Shown here: piece by piece, positions 55,240 to 64,000 of the stretch
How the letters are laid out: every line of letters starts with the position of its first letter
Numbering within the stretch: position 1 is the first letter of the stretch
Assembly: GCA_025667525.1 (NCBI GenBank)
Contig: JANFOE010000190.1
Location: 1,180,501-1,244,500 of the forward strand
Direction: 5' to 3'
Source of the DNA: Glebionis coronaria
Taxonomy: Eukaryota; Streptophyta; Magnoliopsida; Asterales; Asteraceae
DNA length: 64,000 nt
Position numbers and translations under genes: made by a program
The notes under the pieces: model-generated
The model's database searches: none
What the model saw: the letters and a program-made list of their open reading frames with translations, nothing else
Told to the model about the DNA's origin: nothing

Positions 55240-57313
55240 TTATGAGGTGAGAACCTTTCTTCTTTGTAAAGAGTGTATTGTCTACCATACCCATGGTATA
55301 CTCATGTTTAACAAGAAACGCTTTAAGTCTATCATACCAAGCTTTGGGTGCTTGTTTGAGTCCATAAAGTGCTTTCTTAAGCTTGTAAACATGGTCCGGT
55401 TTCTCAAAATCAATGAAGCCGGGAGGTTGAGCCACATATACCTCCTCATTTATCAAACCGTTAAGAAATGCACTCTTTACATCCATTTGCTGAAGCTTAA
55501 TATATAAGGCACAAGCGTAGGCTAAAGGGATTCTAATAGATTCTAATCTAGCTACCGGTGCATATGTCTCGTCATAATCAATCCCTTCTTGTTGATTATA
55601 GCCTTGAGCTACAAGTCTAGCCTTGTTACGAGACACAACACCATTCTCATCTAGCTTATTCCTAAATACCCATTTGGTTCCTATAATGGTAGAACTTCTA
55701 GGTGGAGGAACAAGTTCCCAAACATCATTGGCAATGAATTGATTCAATTCTTCTTGCATCGCAATGACCCAACTCTCATCCGTCAAAGCTTCTTTAACAT
55801 TCTTTGGTTCAATCAAGGAGACAAAACAAAAGAAGTTGCTTTGGTTTTGGATTTGAGATCTTAGGGTCCTTTGATTTAAGTCACCAATGACATTATTGAG
55901 AGTATGATCCCTAGATTCCTTAATGTTTACTTCCTTTTCAACACTAAGGTCTTCAACTCCTATTTTTCTAACCTCTTTGGCTTTAACTACTTCTAATTCA
56001 TCCAAGTCATCATCAACCAATGGTGGTGTCTTGGGTGAAGGAGGGGTTTCATCAAAGGTTACGTTGAGTGATTCTTCAATAACCCCTGAGGTTCTATTTA
56101 GGACTATGTAGGCCTTACTAGTTTGGGAATAACCTAAAAGGATACCTTCGTAAGACTTTGGGTCAAACTTGGTAAGGTAGTCTTTGGTGTTGAGGATAAA
56201 GCACTTGCTTCCAAACACCCTAAAGTATTCTAATGAGGGTTTCTTACCTTTAAGAATCTCATAAGGGGTCTTTCCTAGGAAAGGTCGAATAAGAATTCGG
56301 TTGAGAATATAAGTCGATGTATCTACGACATTGCACCAAAACTTTTGAGGCAAAGATTGCTCATTTAACATCGTCCTACTCATCTCTTGGAGAGTCCTAT
56401 TCTTCCTTTCAACTACCCCATTTGATTGTGGAGTGTGAGGAGCCGAAAAGTTATGGGTAATACCATGAGCTTCACAAAAGGCACCAAATTGCACTTCATT
56501 ATCAAATTCCCTACCATGATCCGTCCTAATAGAAACAATTGAACATCCTAGTTGATTTTGAATTCTTCGACTAAAGATTTCGAAATGATCGAAAGCTTCA
56601 TTCTTATATGCCAAAAATCTAGTCCAAGTGAATCTAGAATAGTCGTCAACTATAACTAGGGTATAAAGGTTACCTCCATAACTCCGTATGGCGGAAGGTC
56701 CAAAGAGATCCATATGTAGGAGCTCTAAGCACCGAGAGGTCGAAACTAGATTCTTGGCTTTGTGACTTGAGTGAACTTGCTTTCCAACTTTACAAGCATC
56801 ACAAAAGTGACTATCAAACTTAATCTTGGGGAGGTGTCTTACCAACTCCATAGAGACTAAAGATTGAATTAAACGCATATTAGCGTGACCTAATCTCCTA
56901 TGCCAAAGAGTAGAACTATCATCTATAGTCGCAAGACATATGTTGTCTTTTGACTTCTTATTAACCTTCATGACATAAAGCCCATGCTTTCTAACACCTT
57001 TTCCAATGACTTTTCCATCTTTTACGATTTCACTGTCATGTTCGGAAAAGATGACCTTACACTTATTATCACAAATTTGACCTATACTTAAAAGGTTAAA
57101 ACCTAAGTTATCTACGTGCTCAACATTTTCAATGGTCATGGAGTCAAGAGAGACCGTACCTTTGCCAATGATATTACCACGTAGACTACTAGCAAATGTG
57201 ACGTTACCTCCATCATATGCTTTGTAATGCGAGAACAAACTTTGATTACCCGTCATGTGTTTAGAACATACACTATCCTTAATCCACTCATCGGGCTCCA
57301 AATCAATTCCCAA
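55136..57313 (-). CDS. Sirevirus pol: protease, integrase, reverse transcriptase
   Basis: 725 codons, from an LGIDLEPDEW segment (first codon TTG here). Residues 13-15, expected to be the protease active-site triplet DSG, read DSV. Integrase zinc finger H138, H143, C171, C174 and triad D202, D265, E302 (GVVERKNRT) are intact. RT starts with ESWVIAMQEEL and includes YVDD at 696-699. The frame is lost near 55150 (DEYDGRT, stop), and the coding continues in the next ORF. Upstream, gag ends with a stop at 57340 in a different frame, so gag-pol would need a frameshift or has decayed. Confidence 0.93.
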   Translation of the reverse strand: MGIDLEPDEWIKDSVCSKHMTGNQSLFSHYKAYDGGNVTFASSLRGNIIGKGTVSLDSMTIENVEHVDNLGFNLLSIGQICDNKCKVIFSEHDSEIVKDGKVIGKGVRKHGLYVMKVNKKSKDNICLATIDDSSTLWHRRLGHANMRLIQSLVSMELVRHLPKIKFDSHFCDACKVGKQVHSSHKAKNLVSTSRCLELLHMDLFGPSAIRSYGGNLYTLVIVDDYSRFTWTRFLAYKNEAFDHFEIFSRRIQNQLGCSIVSIRTDHGREFDNEVQFGAFCEAHGITHNFSAPHTPQSNGVVERKNRTLQEMSRTMLNEQSLPQKFWCNVVDTSTYILNRILIRPFLGKTPYEILKGKKPSLEYFRVFGSKCFILNTKDYLTKFDPKSYEGILLGYSQTSKAYIVLNRTSGVIEESLNVTFDETPPSPKTPPLVDDDLDELEVVKAKEVRKIGVEDLSVEKEVNIKESRDHTLNNVIGDLNQRTLRSQIQNQSNFFCFVSLIEPKNVKEALTDESWVIAMQEELNQFIANDVWELVPPPRSSTIIGTKWVFRNKLDENGVVSRNKARLVAQGYNQQEGIDYDETYAPVARLESIRIPLAYACALYIKLQQMDVKSAFLNGLINEEVYVAQPPGFIDFEKPDHVYKLKKALYGLKQAPKAWYDRLKAFLVKHEYTMGMVDNTLFTKKKGSHLIIVQIYVDDIIFGSTCQELCDDFAKIMHDEYDGRT

Positions 57314-57339
57314 GCATATCTAGGTAACAATACACAAGA

Positions 57340-58968
57340 TCAAACATTTGGTCCCCAATATCTCATGGGTCCAAAATTGTTAGTTCCAAACATCCCTTGC
57401 ATTTGGTTGGGATGCATGAATGGGGTGGGAATTCCCCATGAAGAACAAAATGGAGGAGGGTAGTAATTCATGTAACCATTTTGTTGCTTATTACTTCTCC
57501 TAGGTGTGTTTGATCTAGGTTTAGAGTTATTATTATTCCTTCTAGGTGTTGGAGTTTTACTTCTAGTTCGTGAGTTCTTTTGATTATCTCTTGTAGGCGT
57601 TGTCGTTCTACTTCTAGGCTTAGACTCATTCCGTACTCTAGGTGGAGTAGAAGATAATCTAGATAAACTTCTATTTCCCATGAGAGGTTTACTTAACGGC
57701 TTATAGAACTTACTAATAGTATTGTCGTCAAGTATGGGTAACTGAACCTTATTAACAGTAAGATGCTTTGGTTTTTCATTTAACTTAGATTTTTCAGAAA
57801 GTTCAGAATTTTCACAAAATTCAACTTCTGGCCGCGGTACCTTATCTATGGCCGCGGTTCCATAGCGATAAGGAACCGCGCCATAAGATGTGGAACCGCG
57901 TCCAGAAGATGTTTTCTGTGAAAACCTGACTTGTTTTGGTTCACTTGTTGAGGCTTCATTTGAGTTAAAACCTAGACCAAGTTTTTCCTTAGAATGAACT
58001 TGTTTGTTTAACATATCATCAAGAGCACTAGTACCTTTCATGAACTTTTCCAATTTAATGGAGGTGCTCTTGAGATCATCATTCTCTAATCTAAGTTTCT
58101 CACAACTTAAGCAACCTAAATCAACCTCTTTGTTTTTCTCAAGTATAGCCAATTTCTCCCTAAGTTCATTGATCTCATTTTCAAGCTTAGTTTTGGTTGA
58201 TTTTAAGGTTTTATTCTTTTCTATCAATTTAAGACTAAGTTTGTGTAAGCTATCATATTTGCCTTCAAAATCAGTATCATCTAAATTAGAACTATCATTG
58301 CTATAATATTCGGTTTCGGAATGTACCTCTTTAGAAGTGTGAGCCATAAGACATTTCTCCTCTTTGGGGTTGTCATCATCATCTTCACCGCTATCGCTCC
58401 AAGCGCCACTAACGAATGCCGTGTGGTTCTTATCACGAGCGGGCTTTGGACAATCACCAATGAAGTGATTTGGATCACCACATCTAAAGCAACTCCTATC
58501 ACCTTTTTCGTTCTTGACAAACCGATTCTTTGACAATGGTTTCTTGTCATAGTTTGGTTGCCTAACGCGTTGACCTCGTCTCTTGAAGAACTTCTTGAAA
58601 TCTCTCACCGCCAATGCATACTCCTCGTCATCACTTTCCGAGGAACTACCATGATCACTTTGTGCCTTCTTGGCTTTAAGTGCAAGAGATTTCCTTTCAC
58701 TCTTGGTTTTTACTAATTCCGAGTCCTTCAAAATTATCATCTCATGAACCTTCAAGTTTCCTATGAGTTCATCGAGTGATAAAGTTGAGAGGTCTTTCGA
58801 CTCTTCAATAGCCGTGACTTTTGCTCTCCACTTTGGATGTAAGGCCCTTAGAAACTTCCTAACATTGTTCTTGCTAGAAAAACCTTCATCAAGTGCTTTT
58901 AGACTAGTAATAATGGTGTTAAACCTAGCAAATGCACTATCTATAGTTTCATCTTCTAAGATGACAAA
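57340..58968 (-). CDS. Sirevirus gag, main part
   Basis: Open from 58968 with first Met at 58755. The upstream part includes [18 protein letters not shown] and [17 protein letters not shown], typical of the copia gag UBN2-type domain. Then Lys- and Ser-rich segments, the zinc knuckle [14 protein letters not shown], a coiled-coil-like stretch ([19 protein letters not shown]..) and a Ser/Arg/Thr-rich C-terminal half. It includes an insertion of palindrome-encoded residues ([20 protein letters not shown], 57831-57905). Ends at TGA 57340. Sirevirus gag is larger than in other copia lineages, in line with this length. Confidence 0.9.
   Translation of the reverse strand, partial: FVILEDETIDSAFARFNTIITSLKALDEGFSSKNNVRKFLRALHPKWRAKVTAIEESKDLSTLSLDELIGNLKVHEMIILKDSELVKTKSERKSLALKAKKAQSDHGSSSESDDEEYALAVRDFKKFFKRRGQRVRQPNYDKKPLSKNRFVKNEKGDRSCFRCGDPNHFIGDCPKPARDKNHTAFVSGAWSDSGEDDDDNPKEEKCLMAHTSKEVHSETEYYSNDSSNLDDTDFEGKYDSLHKLSLKLIEKNKTLKSTKTKLENEINELREKLAILEKNKEVDLGCLSCEKLRLENDDLKSTSIKLEKFMKGTSALDDMLNKQVHSKEKLGLGFNSNEASTSEPKQVRFSQKTSSGRGSTSYGAVPYRYGTAAIDKVPRPEVEFCENSELSEKSKLNEKPKHLTVNKVQLPILDDNTISKFYKPLSKPLMGNRSLSRLSSTPPRVRNESKPRSRTTTPTRDNQKNSRTRSKTPTPRRNNNNSKPRSNTPRRSNKQQNGYMNYYPPPFCSSWGIPTPFMHPNQMQGMFGTNNFGPMRYWGPNV
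57831..57905. repeat. Palindrome-family repeat within gag coding sequence
   Basis: Contains CCGCGGTACCTTATC (57832-57846), GCCGCGGTTCC, GATAAGGAACCGCG (57867-57880) and a further GGAACCGCG. Kept in frame with gag. Confidence 0.85.
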
Positions 58969-59391
58969 TTATTCATATTGTTGGACAAGAAGATCGATTT
59001 TACTTTCTTTGACTTGGCTATTACCTTGGTGGGTAACTAAAAGAGTGTTCCAAATATCTTTAGCGGTTTCACACATAAAAATTCTTTCGTACTCTTTCTT
59101 AGGCAAAGCATTATAAATCACCATTTTAGCCTCATTATTTTTTGAAAGTTCCTTTTTAGTATCATCATTAGCTTTGTCAAAAGTGACTAATTCTTTTGTT
59201 TTAGAAACTTCATTAAATTGAAAGGGTAAAAAATCACCATTGGTAATAACATGCCAAAGATCTAAATCTTTTGATTTCACATAAGTTTCAAATCTATTTT
59301 TCCAATAAATAAAACTATCGGTTTCAAAAAGTGGTGGTCTTTGCATAGATTGCCCTTCTAGGTACTTGTTAGAATCCATAGATCGATTCAA
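58969..59391 (-). CDS. Sirevirus gag N-terminal part, truncated by a stop
   Basis: Starts with Met 59391 or, more likely by alignment with the family, Met 59379 (MDSNKYLEGQSMQRPPLF). Contains FIYWKNRFETYVKSKDLDLW and AKDIWNTLLVTHQGN, the copia gag start. The frame ends at TAA 58969-58971; the codon is expected to be CAA (Gln). The frame continues in the next entry. Confidence 0.92.
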   Translation of the reverse strand: MNRSMDSNKYLEGQSMQRPPLFETDSFIYWKNRFETYVKSKDLDLWHVITNGDFLPFQFNEVSKTKELVTFDKANDDTKKELSKNNEAKMVIYNALPKKEYERIFMCETAKDIWNTLLVTHQGNSQVKESKIDLLVQQYE

Positions 59392-59432
59392 GTTTTAAAA
59401 TACAATATACTTTAAAAATTCTTGAGCAACCC

Positions 59433-59444
59433 GCTCTGATACCA
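59433..59444 (-). promoter_or_regulatory. Sirevirus primer binding site, initiator tRNA-Met type
   Basis: The - strand reads TGGTATCAGAGC two bases after the 5' LTR. Confidence 0.95.
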
Positions 59445-59446
59445 AT

Positions 59447-59777
59447 TGTAGAAACTAGAAGGGGGGGTTGAATAGTTTCTTAAAATTTACTTGTTAAAAT
59501 ATGGTTTCCAAAAATCCTTTTTCAAAAACTTAGGCTTGAGGAAATATGTGAAATCTTCTTATTCACAAATATGAACAATGATAGTGTAGCTAAACTAATA
59601 CTAACAAAAATATATCCACAAAGAATAAAGAATGATAGTATAGCTAAACTAATACTTACAAAAATATATCCACAAAGAATAAAGAATGATAGTGTAGCTA
59701 ATCTAATATTAACACATGTATATGCAAAAAGTAATAAGGAATGTAAAGAGTTAAGGGTAAAGGAAGATCAAACCGAA
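59447..59777 (-). repeat. Sirevirus 5' LTR, part seen in this window
   Basis: 331 bp, nearly identical to 51490-51820 with a few changes (e.g. AAAGAAGA versus AAGGAAGA near 59760). Cut at 59777 by Ath4. Confidence 0.93.
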
Positions 59778-60276
59778 TGATAGGTGTGTAAACACCCATC
59801 TTTTCTACCACTTAATTACAATAATAACCGGACCAAAACGTGTATTTTATGTCTTTTATGTCGGAATTATGCGTGGTTTGTGTTTTGTTGTGATTTAGGA
59901 CGAAAAGGTGAAAAGTGGAGAAAACACGGACATTCACGGGCATTTACGGACTTTTATTGAAGAAAAGGATGAAAGACGAAGTCAAGAAGTCAAAAGTGAA
60001 AAAGAACGGAAGTCCATGACCAATTCTGAAGATTTATCGAAGAAAAAGTCAAAAGACGGAAGTTTATCAAAAGCCGAAGAATTCAAGTCTATTTTATTGA
60101 AGAAATTAAAGACGAGTTCAAAGAAATCCCGAAGCCAAAAGTCCCTTAAGTCCAAGTTTAAAGAAGATTAGAAGAAAAGGACTAATAGTGTAATTAATGA
60201 AGAATTAAGAAGAAAATGACTTAATCTTGCAATTAACAAGAAATGAAGGAGGGGAGGAAGCTTCCTAATCCTCCCC

Positions 60277-60284
60277 TATAAATA
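60277..60284 (+). promoter_or_regulatory. TATA box of Ath4 5' LTR
   Basis: TATAAATA about 500 bp into the LTR. Just upstream is an inverted repeat GGGGAGGAAGC/GCTTCCTAATCCTCCCC (60251-60276). Confidence 0.7.
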
Positions 60285-60735
60285 GACCATTAGTGTGTTC
60301 ATTTGTTTTTGTTGGCTAAGTGTGACAATTAGCTCTTCCACCATTTAAATACCTTGTCATTTACTTTTCTTGTCAAATTTAAATACCTTGTCTTGCACCT
60401 TAAATTCATTTAATTTCAAGTAAGTTTTCCTTTAATTATTGTCAATCTTTACTTTATCTTGTCAATCTCTTATCTACCTTTCTTAATCTTTGATTTATGT
60501 GTTTATGTTTATGTTCATGTTCATGCTTTTATTTTGGTCCAAGTGATTGTTGATTATTATGGTTAAAGTTGTTTGATTTCGTGTTTTAAACTGTTTGTTT
60601 ATGTTACTGTTGATTCGTTGATAGTTTTGTTAAATCGTTTGTGTTTATTTTGATTAATCTTTGTTATTATTCTGCTGTTACTATATCCCCTGTTCTTCGG
60701 AAAGGTTGTTCTTGTTTCTGATCTTCCCAGGTAAA

Positions 60736-61345
60736 AAGTTCCGAGCCAAGACTCTTCATCCGGAACATTCAAAGTTTCGGACGAAGGAGAACTTCCGAGT
60801 CAAGGATAAGTTCATTTGGAACTCAAAAGTTCCGGGTCAAGACCTTCATTCGGAACTTAAAAAGTTCCGGATCAAGCGACTCATTCAGAACTCAAAAGTT
60901 CCGGATCAACACAACTTCCAAACGAAGTTCCGAACGAAAGTTCCGAACGAACTTCCGAACGAAGTTCCGGACGAACTTCCGAACGAAACTTCCGAACGAA
61001 GTTCCGAACCAAGGCTGTTCGTTCGGAACTTAAAAGTTCCGAACATACTTCCGAATCAAGGACAAGTTCCGGATCAAAGAGTGTTCATTCGGAAGTCTTA
61101 AACTTCCGAATCAAGGGGCTTCATTCGGAAACTTCCGAATCAAGGGTGACCTAAAACTTCCGAATCAAGGGGTAATCAAAAGTTCCGAATCAGCAAAGTT
61201 CCGAACGAAGGATTGTTTTGGATAAGTGACATATTCAGATCAATTTGTTCCGGATCAAGGATTTTGGCAATATTCCAAGCGAAGAAGAATCATTTCAACC
61301 GAAGGTGACATTCCGGACGAGTGATTGTTCCAAACGAAGGTTTAT
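60736..61345 (+). repeat. TTCCG minisatellite in Ath4 LTR
   Basis: More than twenty degenerate units such as AAGTTCCGGATCAAG, GAAGTTCCGAACGAA and CATTCGGAACTT, in both orientations. Same core and same LTR position as in Ath1 and Ath2. Confidence 0.85.
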
Positions 61346-61775
61346 TCCGAATGAGCTGTATTCAGGTTCTTATTAGCTTTTGTCTTTGATTTTTATTTTC
61401 AAGCTTTATTTTTCCTGCCTTTTATTTAATTGCACTTTAAGATTATTTGCCTGAGCTTTATTTTAGTCTTGCCTTAGTTTAAGTTTTAGTCGCGTTTTAA
61501 GTTTGCCTTAATTAGAATTAAGTTTGCATCATTTACTTTAGTGCCCTTTAATTTCAGTCACATTTTTAAATACTTGCACTTTTACTTTAATTAGACTTAG
61601 ATTTATTTTAGGAGCACTTTTACTTTAATTGTTTCGAACTTTTATTTAAAAACAACCAAAAATATTCTTTTTCACCAAAAACAATAGAGTCACATAAGAG
61701 AACCTAGATCAATTCGTTAAGATACCGAGAACACGAACTTTAATATTTTTATACGGGCAAATGCCATGTATCAAA

Positions 61776-61790
61776 TGGCGCCGCTGCCGG
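61776..61790 (+). promoter_or_regulatory. Ath4 primer binding site, tRNA-Asp type
   Basis: TGGCGCCGCTGCCGG two bases after the LTR, identical to Ath1 and Ath2. Confidence 0.9.
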
Positions 61791-62023
61791 CTCTTTTCGT
61801 TAAGATTGACGGTTTTTTGTGAGAGACACGTTGCTTTTTGGGATCTGCTCACTTGTGAACGTTATTTTTCTTGCCAAAAAAAATTTCAAAAATCATAAAA
61901 TTTATAAAATTGATAAAAATCCATAAAAATTAAAAATTTCAAAAATCCAAAAAGATTTTATCTTTATTGTGTATATATATTGTCTTTGCGTTTGGTTTCT
62001 TTTTCTTTTGCATTTTCAGGTGT
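61791..62023 (+). other. Ath4 untranslated leader
   Basis: AT-rich leader with a GTGAGAGACAC block near 61820 and a CTTTTGCATTTTCAG|GTG boundary at 62019 just before the gag ATG. No gene. Confidence 0.75.
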
Positions 62024-63478
62024 ATGCGTACTAGATCTTCTAATTATCAAGAGCCCGAGCCTCAAGAAGATTTAGATATGGCAGGTGTCAACAACAACAT
62101 TCCACCGAACCTCAATAATAATAATAATAACAACAATGCTCTTCCACAGCCCGATCTTCGGACCATGGAGGAACTTTGTCAACCAACCATGTTTGGACGA
62201 GGAGGACCGATTGCGCTGATGCAAATCAACGCTCCTGAGTTTTCGTTGAAGCACCACATGATTCAGCAAGTGCAAACAAACCCATTCCGTGGATTGCCTG
62301 ATGATGATGCCAACAAACACCTTGACAAGTTCATTACAATTACCCAAAGCATGAAGTTGCCTGGTGCCACAATGGATGTTCTCCGCTTACAACTCTTCCC
62401 ACATACTTTATCGCATCATGCCGAGAAATGGTTTGATCTTCTCCCGAAGAATTCTATTCACACTTGGGATGACATGACTCAACGCTTTCTATCGCGCTAC
62501 TTTCCACCATCCATGGTCACAAGCCTTCGCAATCAGATCAGCGGTTTCATGCAAGATCCCGATGAATCTCTTTTTGACGCTTGGGAGAGATATAATGTCT
62601 TGATCGATAGATGTCCAAACCACAATATGCTTCCCGTCACTTTGATAGATACTTTCTACAACGGATTGACTTTTCGAGATCGTGATACGATAAATGCAGC
62701 CGCCGGTGGCACATTCATGAAAAGGAGACCCGAGGAGTGTAGAGAGCTAATAGAGAACATGACTACTCACCACAAGAACTGGGATTCCTCTACTTCTTCA
62801 AGGAACAACCCGAGAGTCAATGTTTCTTCTACCTCAGCAAACCCTGAGATGACCGAACTCACCCGCATGATGGCCGAAATGAGCAAAAGTATTACGCTTC
62901 TCGCTTCAAACCAACAACAACAACAAGTTAAAGCGGTTGCTAATCCTTGTGAAACATGTGGCGGTCCTCACTCATACACCGATTGTCCTTCGACACAAGG
63001 AAATCCGGAAAATGTGTATGCTGCTTACGGTAATTATTCACCGGAAAATTACCAAGCTAGACAACAAGGGGATAGAAATCTGCTGAGTTACCGTTCCAAC
63101 AATTACCTTTCACCCGGTTTTTCTCCTCAAAGCCAAAACCCCACCACCAACTACAATAGAAGCAACCAAATCCCACCAAGAGCTTCTAACCCTTATCAAC
63201 CACCCACCCAACAACACCCACCCATAAACACCGATGTTGATGCCATCATGAGAACTCAAGGTGAGCAAATCAAGAATCTACAGAGCCAAATAATCAATTT
63301 GAAAGGAGATATCTTGAAGCAAGGAAATGACATCAGAACCGAGGTTCGTGATAATATTCAATCCTCCTTCAGCACTCAAACAACTGAATTAAAAAATCTG
63401 TTGGCTAGTTTCTTGCCCGAAGCTCAACCTTCTTCTTCTTCGGGTTCTTTACCTTCAAACACCGTCACTAATCCGTGA
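62024..63478 (+). CDS. Ath4 gag
   Basis: Start MRTRSSNYQEPEP at 62024, chosen because Ath1 and Ath2 share it; the frame is open further upstream but only through leader sequence. Asn-rich segment, capsid-like domain (FPHTLSHHAEKWFDLLPKNS, FFPPSMVTSLRNQ), GTF.KRRPEECRELIENM, zinc knuckle CETCGGPHSYTDC (CX2CX3HX4C) and a Pro/Gln-rich linker. It ends at TGA 63476-63478 where Ath1 and Ath2 have Arg after NP, so this is a premature stop and probably a CGA to TGA change. 484 codons from the chosen start. Confidence 0.93.
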   Translation: MRTRSSNYQEPEPQEDLDMAGVNNNIPPNLNNNNNNNNALPQPDLRTMEELCQPTMFGRGGPIALMQINAPEFSLKHHMIQQVQTNPFRGLPDDDANKHLDKFITITQSMKLPGATMDVLRLQLFPHTLSHHAEKWFDLLPKNSIHTWDDMTQRFLSRYFPPSMVTSLRNQISGFMQDPDESLFDAWERYNVLIDRCPNHNMLPVTLIDTFYNGLTFRDRDTINAAAGGTFMKRRPEECRELIENMTTHHKNWDSSTSSRNNPRVNVSSTSANPEMTELTRMMAEMSKSITLLASNQQQQQVKAVANPCETCGGPHSYTDCPSTQGNPENVYAAYGNYSPENYQARQQGDRNLLSYRSNNYLSPGFSPQSQNPTTNYNRSNQIPPRASNPYQPPTQQHPPINTDVDAIMRTQGEQIKNLQSQIINLKGDILKQGNDIRTEVRDNIQSSFSTQTTELKNLLASFLPEAQPSSSSGSLPSNTVTNP

Positions 63479-64000
63479 GCTAATGTGAGTGCTATAACTA
63501 TGCGTAGTGGAATTACCATTGTCGATCCACCTATCTCACCACCATCATCTACACCTCCTCCACCACCATGTATCCCTACTCCTCCTACACCTAGTAGTAG
63601 TGCACCATTACCGTCTCCGCCTCGTCATGACGATGTATCTCGGAAGGACCCTTCAACATCACAACCTTCACCAACTACACCTTCACCGTCTCCCTATCAA
63701 CCCAGAATTCCATACCCTTCTCGCATAGGCAAGACCAACGAGCTAACCAAGAATGATTGTCAAGTATCGAAATATGTGGATATGCTATCTAAAATGACCA
63801 TCAACATTAGCCTTGTTGAAGCACTTTGCCACATGCCGAAATTTGTCAAAGCATTCAAGGAATTGCTTAGCAAGAAGGAGAAGCTGATTGAACTCGCCAA
63901 CACACGCTTAAATGAAAACTGCTCTGCAGTTCTTCTTAGAGAACTTCCGGAAAAACTTGGAGATCCCGGTCGTTTTGTGTTGCCTTGCGTGTTCAACAAA
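63479..64000 (+). CDS. Ath4 gag-protease linker, open to the window end
   Basis: Same frame as gag after the stop. Encodes ITMRSG, a long Pro/Ser/Thr-rich tract, IPYPSRIGK, then LCHMPKFVKAFKELLSKKEK and [18 protein letters not shown], the segment just before the protease in Ath1 and Ath2. Open to 64000; protease, RT and integrase lie outside. Confidence 0.9.

Larger units (their letters stand above)
51490..59777 (-). mobile_element. Sirevirus-type Ty1/copia retrotransposon, 5' LTR interrupted
   Basis: 3' LTR at 51490-52817, gag-pol on the - strand, initiator tRNA-Met primer site and the first 331 bp (in + order) of the other LTR before Ath4 cuts it at 59777. The rest of that LTR must lie beyond Ath4, outside the window. 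Sirevirus assignment rests on the copia domain order (integrase before RT), a long gag with one zinc knuckle, extra space between pol and LTR, and several repeated polypurine tracts there. Coding is disabled by a gag stop (58969), a protease DSG to DSV change and an RT frameshift near 55150. Confidence 0.9.
59778..61773 (+). repeat. Ath4 5' LTR
   Basis: 1996 bp, TGATAGG...ATGTATCA. TATA box at 60277-60284 and a long array of TTCCG motifs at about 60736-61345. The two longest frames (59908-60171 and 60661-61101) are low-complexity or repeat-derived. Confidence 0.92.
59778..64000 (+). mobile_element. Ath4: Athila-like retrotransposon, 5' half (runs off the window)
   Basis: Starts TGATAGGTGTGTAAACACCC at 59778 inside the copia LTR. 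The 5 bases before it, CCGAA (59773-59777), are the predicted TSD. LTR, tRNA-Asp primer site, leader and gag are present; protease onwards is beyond the window. Related to Ath1 and Ath2 but a distinct family with a longer LTR. Confidence 0.92.

Noticed and set aside
60661..61101. 146-codon frame in the Ath4 LTR
   Set aside because: Again a by-product of the TTCCG array, with no start context or conservation argument.

Overview
This window looks like repeat-packed nuclear DNA of a large-genome flowering plant. The lineage mix (Athila-like and Tekay/Del-like Ty3/gypsy elements, a Sirevirus-type Ty1/copia element, several L1-type LINEs) and the wording of the Athila gag-pol resemble elements of the daisy family (Asteraceae). 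That placement is inference from family resemblance; no host gene, rRNA gene or functional tRNA gene was found to confirm it. Essentially the whole 64 kb is transposon sequence, much of it nested.

Layout. 1-4882: fossil 3' end of a Tekay/Del-type chromovirus pol followed by its 3' LTR (element A, + strand). 4883-7706: leader and 5' LTR of a second Tekay-like element on the - strand (B). 7707-8156: the end of a third Tekay-like LTR (C). 8157-9382, 20581-21585 and 43884-43901: one L1-type LINE (LINE1), cut twice by Athila insertions. 9383-20580: complete Athila-like element Ath1 (- strand, TSD GTATG). 21586-43883: complete Athila-like element Ath2 (- strand, TSD CCCTT), whose gag is itself split by a complete Tekay-like element Tek3 at 29859-41133 (+ strand, TSD AAGAG). 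43902-45680: a second LINE (+). 45622-51489: LINE material on the - strand, with an ORF1 interrupted by a 3.9 kb solo LTR at 46773-50654 (TSD CCACT). 51490-59777: Sirevirus-type copia element (- strand) that landed in the LINE ORF1; its 5' LTR is interrupted by Athila-like element Ath4 (+ strand, 59778 to beyond the window end).

How the parts work together. None of the autonomous elements is intact. Ath1 has a gag frameshift and a stop between RNase H and integrase. Ath2 has two gag frameshifts, the Tek3 insertion and an RT frameshift. The copia element has a gag stop, a changed protease motif (DSG to DSV) and an RT frameshift. Ath4 has a stop inside gag. LTR divergence by eye gives an order consistent with the nesting: Ath2 about 2%, Ath1 about 1%, Tek3 about 0.3%.

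Most worth a second look: (1) Tek3 has nearly identical LTRs around a coding region already decayed beyond use, so it was probably moved in trans; (2) an intron-like GTGAGT...AG structure sits inside the LTRs of the diverged Tekay-like elements; (3) a CGGAAT-based minisatellite, with strong hairpins in Ath2, sits downstream of the TATA box in all three Athila-like LTRs; (4) matching palindromes occur in the LTR, the 3' spacer and the gag coding region of the copia element; (5) TAAGTGTAGGGG tracts recur behind the Athila pol; (6) a tRNA-like Pol III unit lies inside the solo LTR.
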